DNA of 64,000 bases from positions 186,001 through 250,000 of the forward strand of contig NZ_BDBU01000013.1 in assembly GCF_001613145.1 (NCBI RefSeq), read 5' to 3'. The notes beneath the pieces were generated by a model. That model did no database searches. It was not told the DNA's origin and saw only the letters and a program-made list of their open reading frames with translations. The stretch's first letter is position 1; each line of letters starts with the position of its first letter. The stretch comes from Nocardia jejuensis NBRC 103114 (GTDB lineage: Bacteria > Actinomycetota > Actinomycetes > Mycobacteriales > Mycobacteriaceae). Made by a program: the position numbers and the translations under genes. Shown here piece after piece: positions 63,553 to 64,000 of the stretch.

Positions 63553-64000
63553 GTGAAGATCGATCAGATTTCCGACTCCGTCTACGTCGTGGCCGGAACG
63601 AATGTCAACTGGGCGCTGGTCAGCGACGGTTCCGGAGTGACCGTCATCGATGCCGGTTACCCCGCCGACAGCGCAGATGTGCTCCGCTCGGTCACCGAGG
63701 TCGGACATCAGCTCACCGATGTCGCGGCCGTTCTGATCACACATGCGCACCTCGATCACATCGGCGCGATTCCCGCACTCGTCGAGCAGGTGGGCATGCC
63801 GGTCTACACCGGAGCCGAAGAGGTCCGGCACGCCAAACGCGAATACCTGCAACAGATCTCACCCGCCGGGATGATCAAGCAGCTGACTCACCGCCGCGGG
63901 CGCAGCTGGGTCGCGCACACCCTGCGCGTGATCTACGGGCATATCGGCATGACGGTCCCGACCGCCACGGCCGGCGAACCCGCCACTCTCGCAGCACTTC
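63553..64000 (+). CDS. metallo-beta-lactamase-fold hydrolase (partial, cut by window end)
   Basis: The first 149 residues of an MBL-fold protein starting at GTG 63553 (VKIDQISDSVYVVAG). The metal-binding motif THAHLDHIGA (about residues 64-73) is present, preceded by the strand VTVIDAGYP with the conserved Asp. The zinc ligands further along are beyond the window. MBL-fold proteins include lactonases, glyoxalase II-like and other hydrolases; the function cannot be set from this part. Confidence 0.85.
   Translation, partial: MKIDQISDSVYVVAGTNVNWALVSDGSGVTVIDAGYPADSADVLRSVTEVGHQLTDVAAVLITHAHLDHIGAIPALVEQVGMPVYTGAEEVRHAKREYLQQISPAGMIKQLTHRRGRSWVAHTLRVIYGHIGMTVPTATAGEPATLAAL

Overview
The window is high-GC actinobacterial chromosome, most likely from Nocardia or a close mycolate-producing relative (inference). 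The evidence is an MptB-type mannosyltransferase of mycolic actinobacteria, an actinobacterial SUF operon led by a SufR-type regulator, OpcA next to zwf, many GTG/TTG starts, overlapping stop/start pairs, and at least a dozen genes whose start codon lies 6-8 nt after a TANNNT -10 box (leaderless mRNA). Gene order mirrors the secG to suf segment of mycobacteria: secG, the pentose-phosphate operon, ctaB, qor, ctaA, an ABC exporter, mptB, sufR and suf, with several accessory insertions. No rRNA, tRNA, IS element, prophage or CRISPR was seen.

Layout. 1-2.7 kb: small unknown genes, a secreted DUF4189 protein and a LexA-like S24 repressor. 2.9-9.4 kb: sufR-sufB-sufD-sufC-sufS-sufU-sufT on the minus strand, ending in a strong hairpin. 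9.6-17.2 kb: an accessory block (peptide deformylase, PoxB-like pyruvate dehydrogenase, TetR, GNAT, XRE/TPR regulator, resolvase-like small protein, TIGR01777 epimerase, DUF5990). 17.5-20.9 kb: mptB and a two-gene ABC exporter. 21-23.2 kb: NTF2-like and DUF6194 proteins and ctaA. 23.3-27.8 kb: an LCM-family methyltransferase, glutamine-dependent nadE, a DUF4345 membrane protein and an AraC regulator.

27.9-34.8 kb is a complete N-acetylglucosamine utilisation locus. An EIIC permease, HPr, enzyme I, a small coupled ORF, NagA and NagB run leftward; EIIB and EIIA run rightward. Two dre-like palindromes lie between them and a DasR/NagR-type GntR regulator follows. GlcNAc would be taken up and phosphorylated by the PTS, deacetylated by NagA and deaminated by NagB to fructose-6-phosphate.

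34.8-43 kb: a small conserved protein, qor, a SEC-C protein, a TetR/flavin-monooxygenase divergent pair with a palindromic operator, and a large Gly/Ala/Pro-rich tail-anchored protein. 43-51 kb: ctaB diverging from tkt-tal-zwf-opcA-pgl, the oxidative and non-oxidative pentose phosphate pathway. ctaA and ctaB together make heme A for cytochrome aa3. 51-56 kb: a methyltransferase, an Lrp-like regulator diverging from an FMN 2-hydroxyacid oxidase, a VanZ protein and an ABM monooxygenase. 55.7-60.5 kb: an alpha/beta hydrolase diverging from an SDR/thiolase/acyl-CoA synthetase cluster, with a KstR-like palindrome between them, which suggests steroid or other CoA-linked lipid catabolism. 60.6-64 kb: a DUF1361 membrane protein, secG, a small anchored protein, a small secreted protein and the start of a metallo-beta-lactamase-fold hydrolase cut by the window edge.
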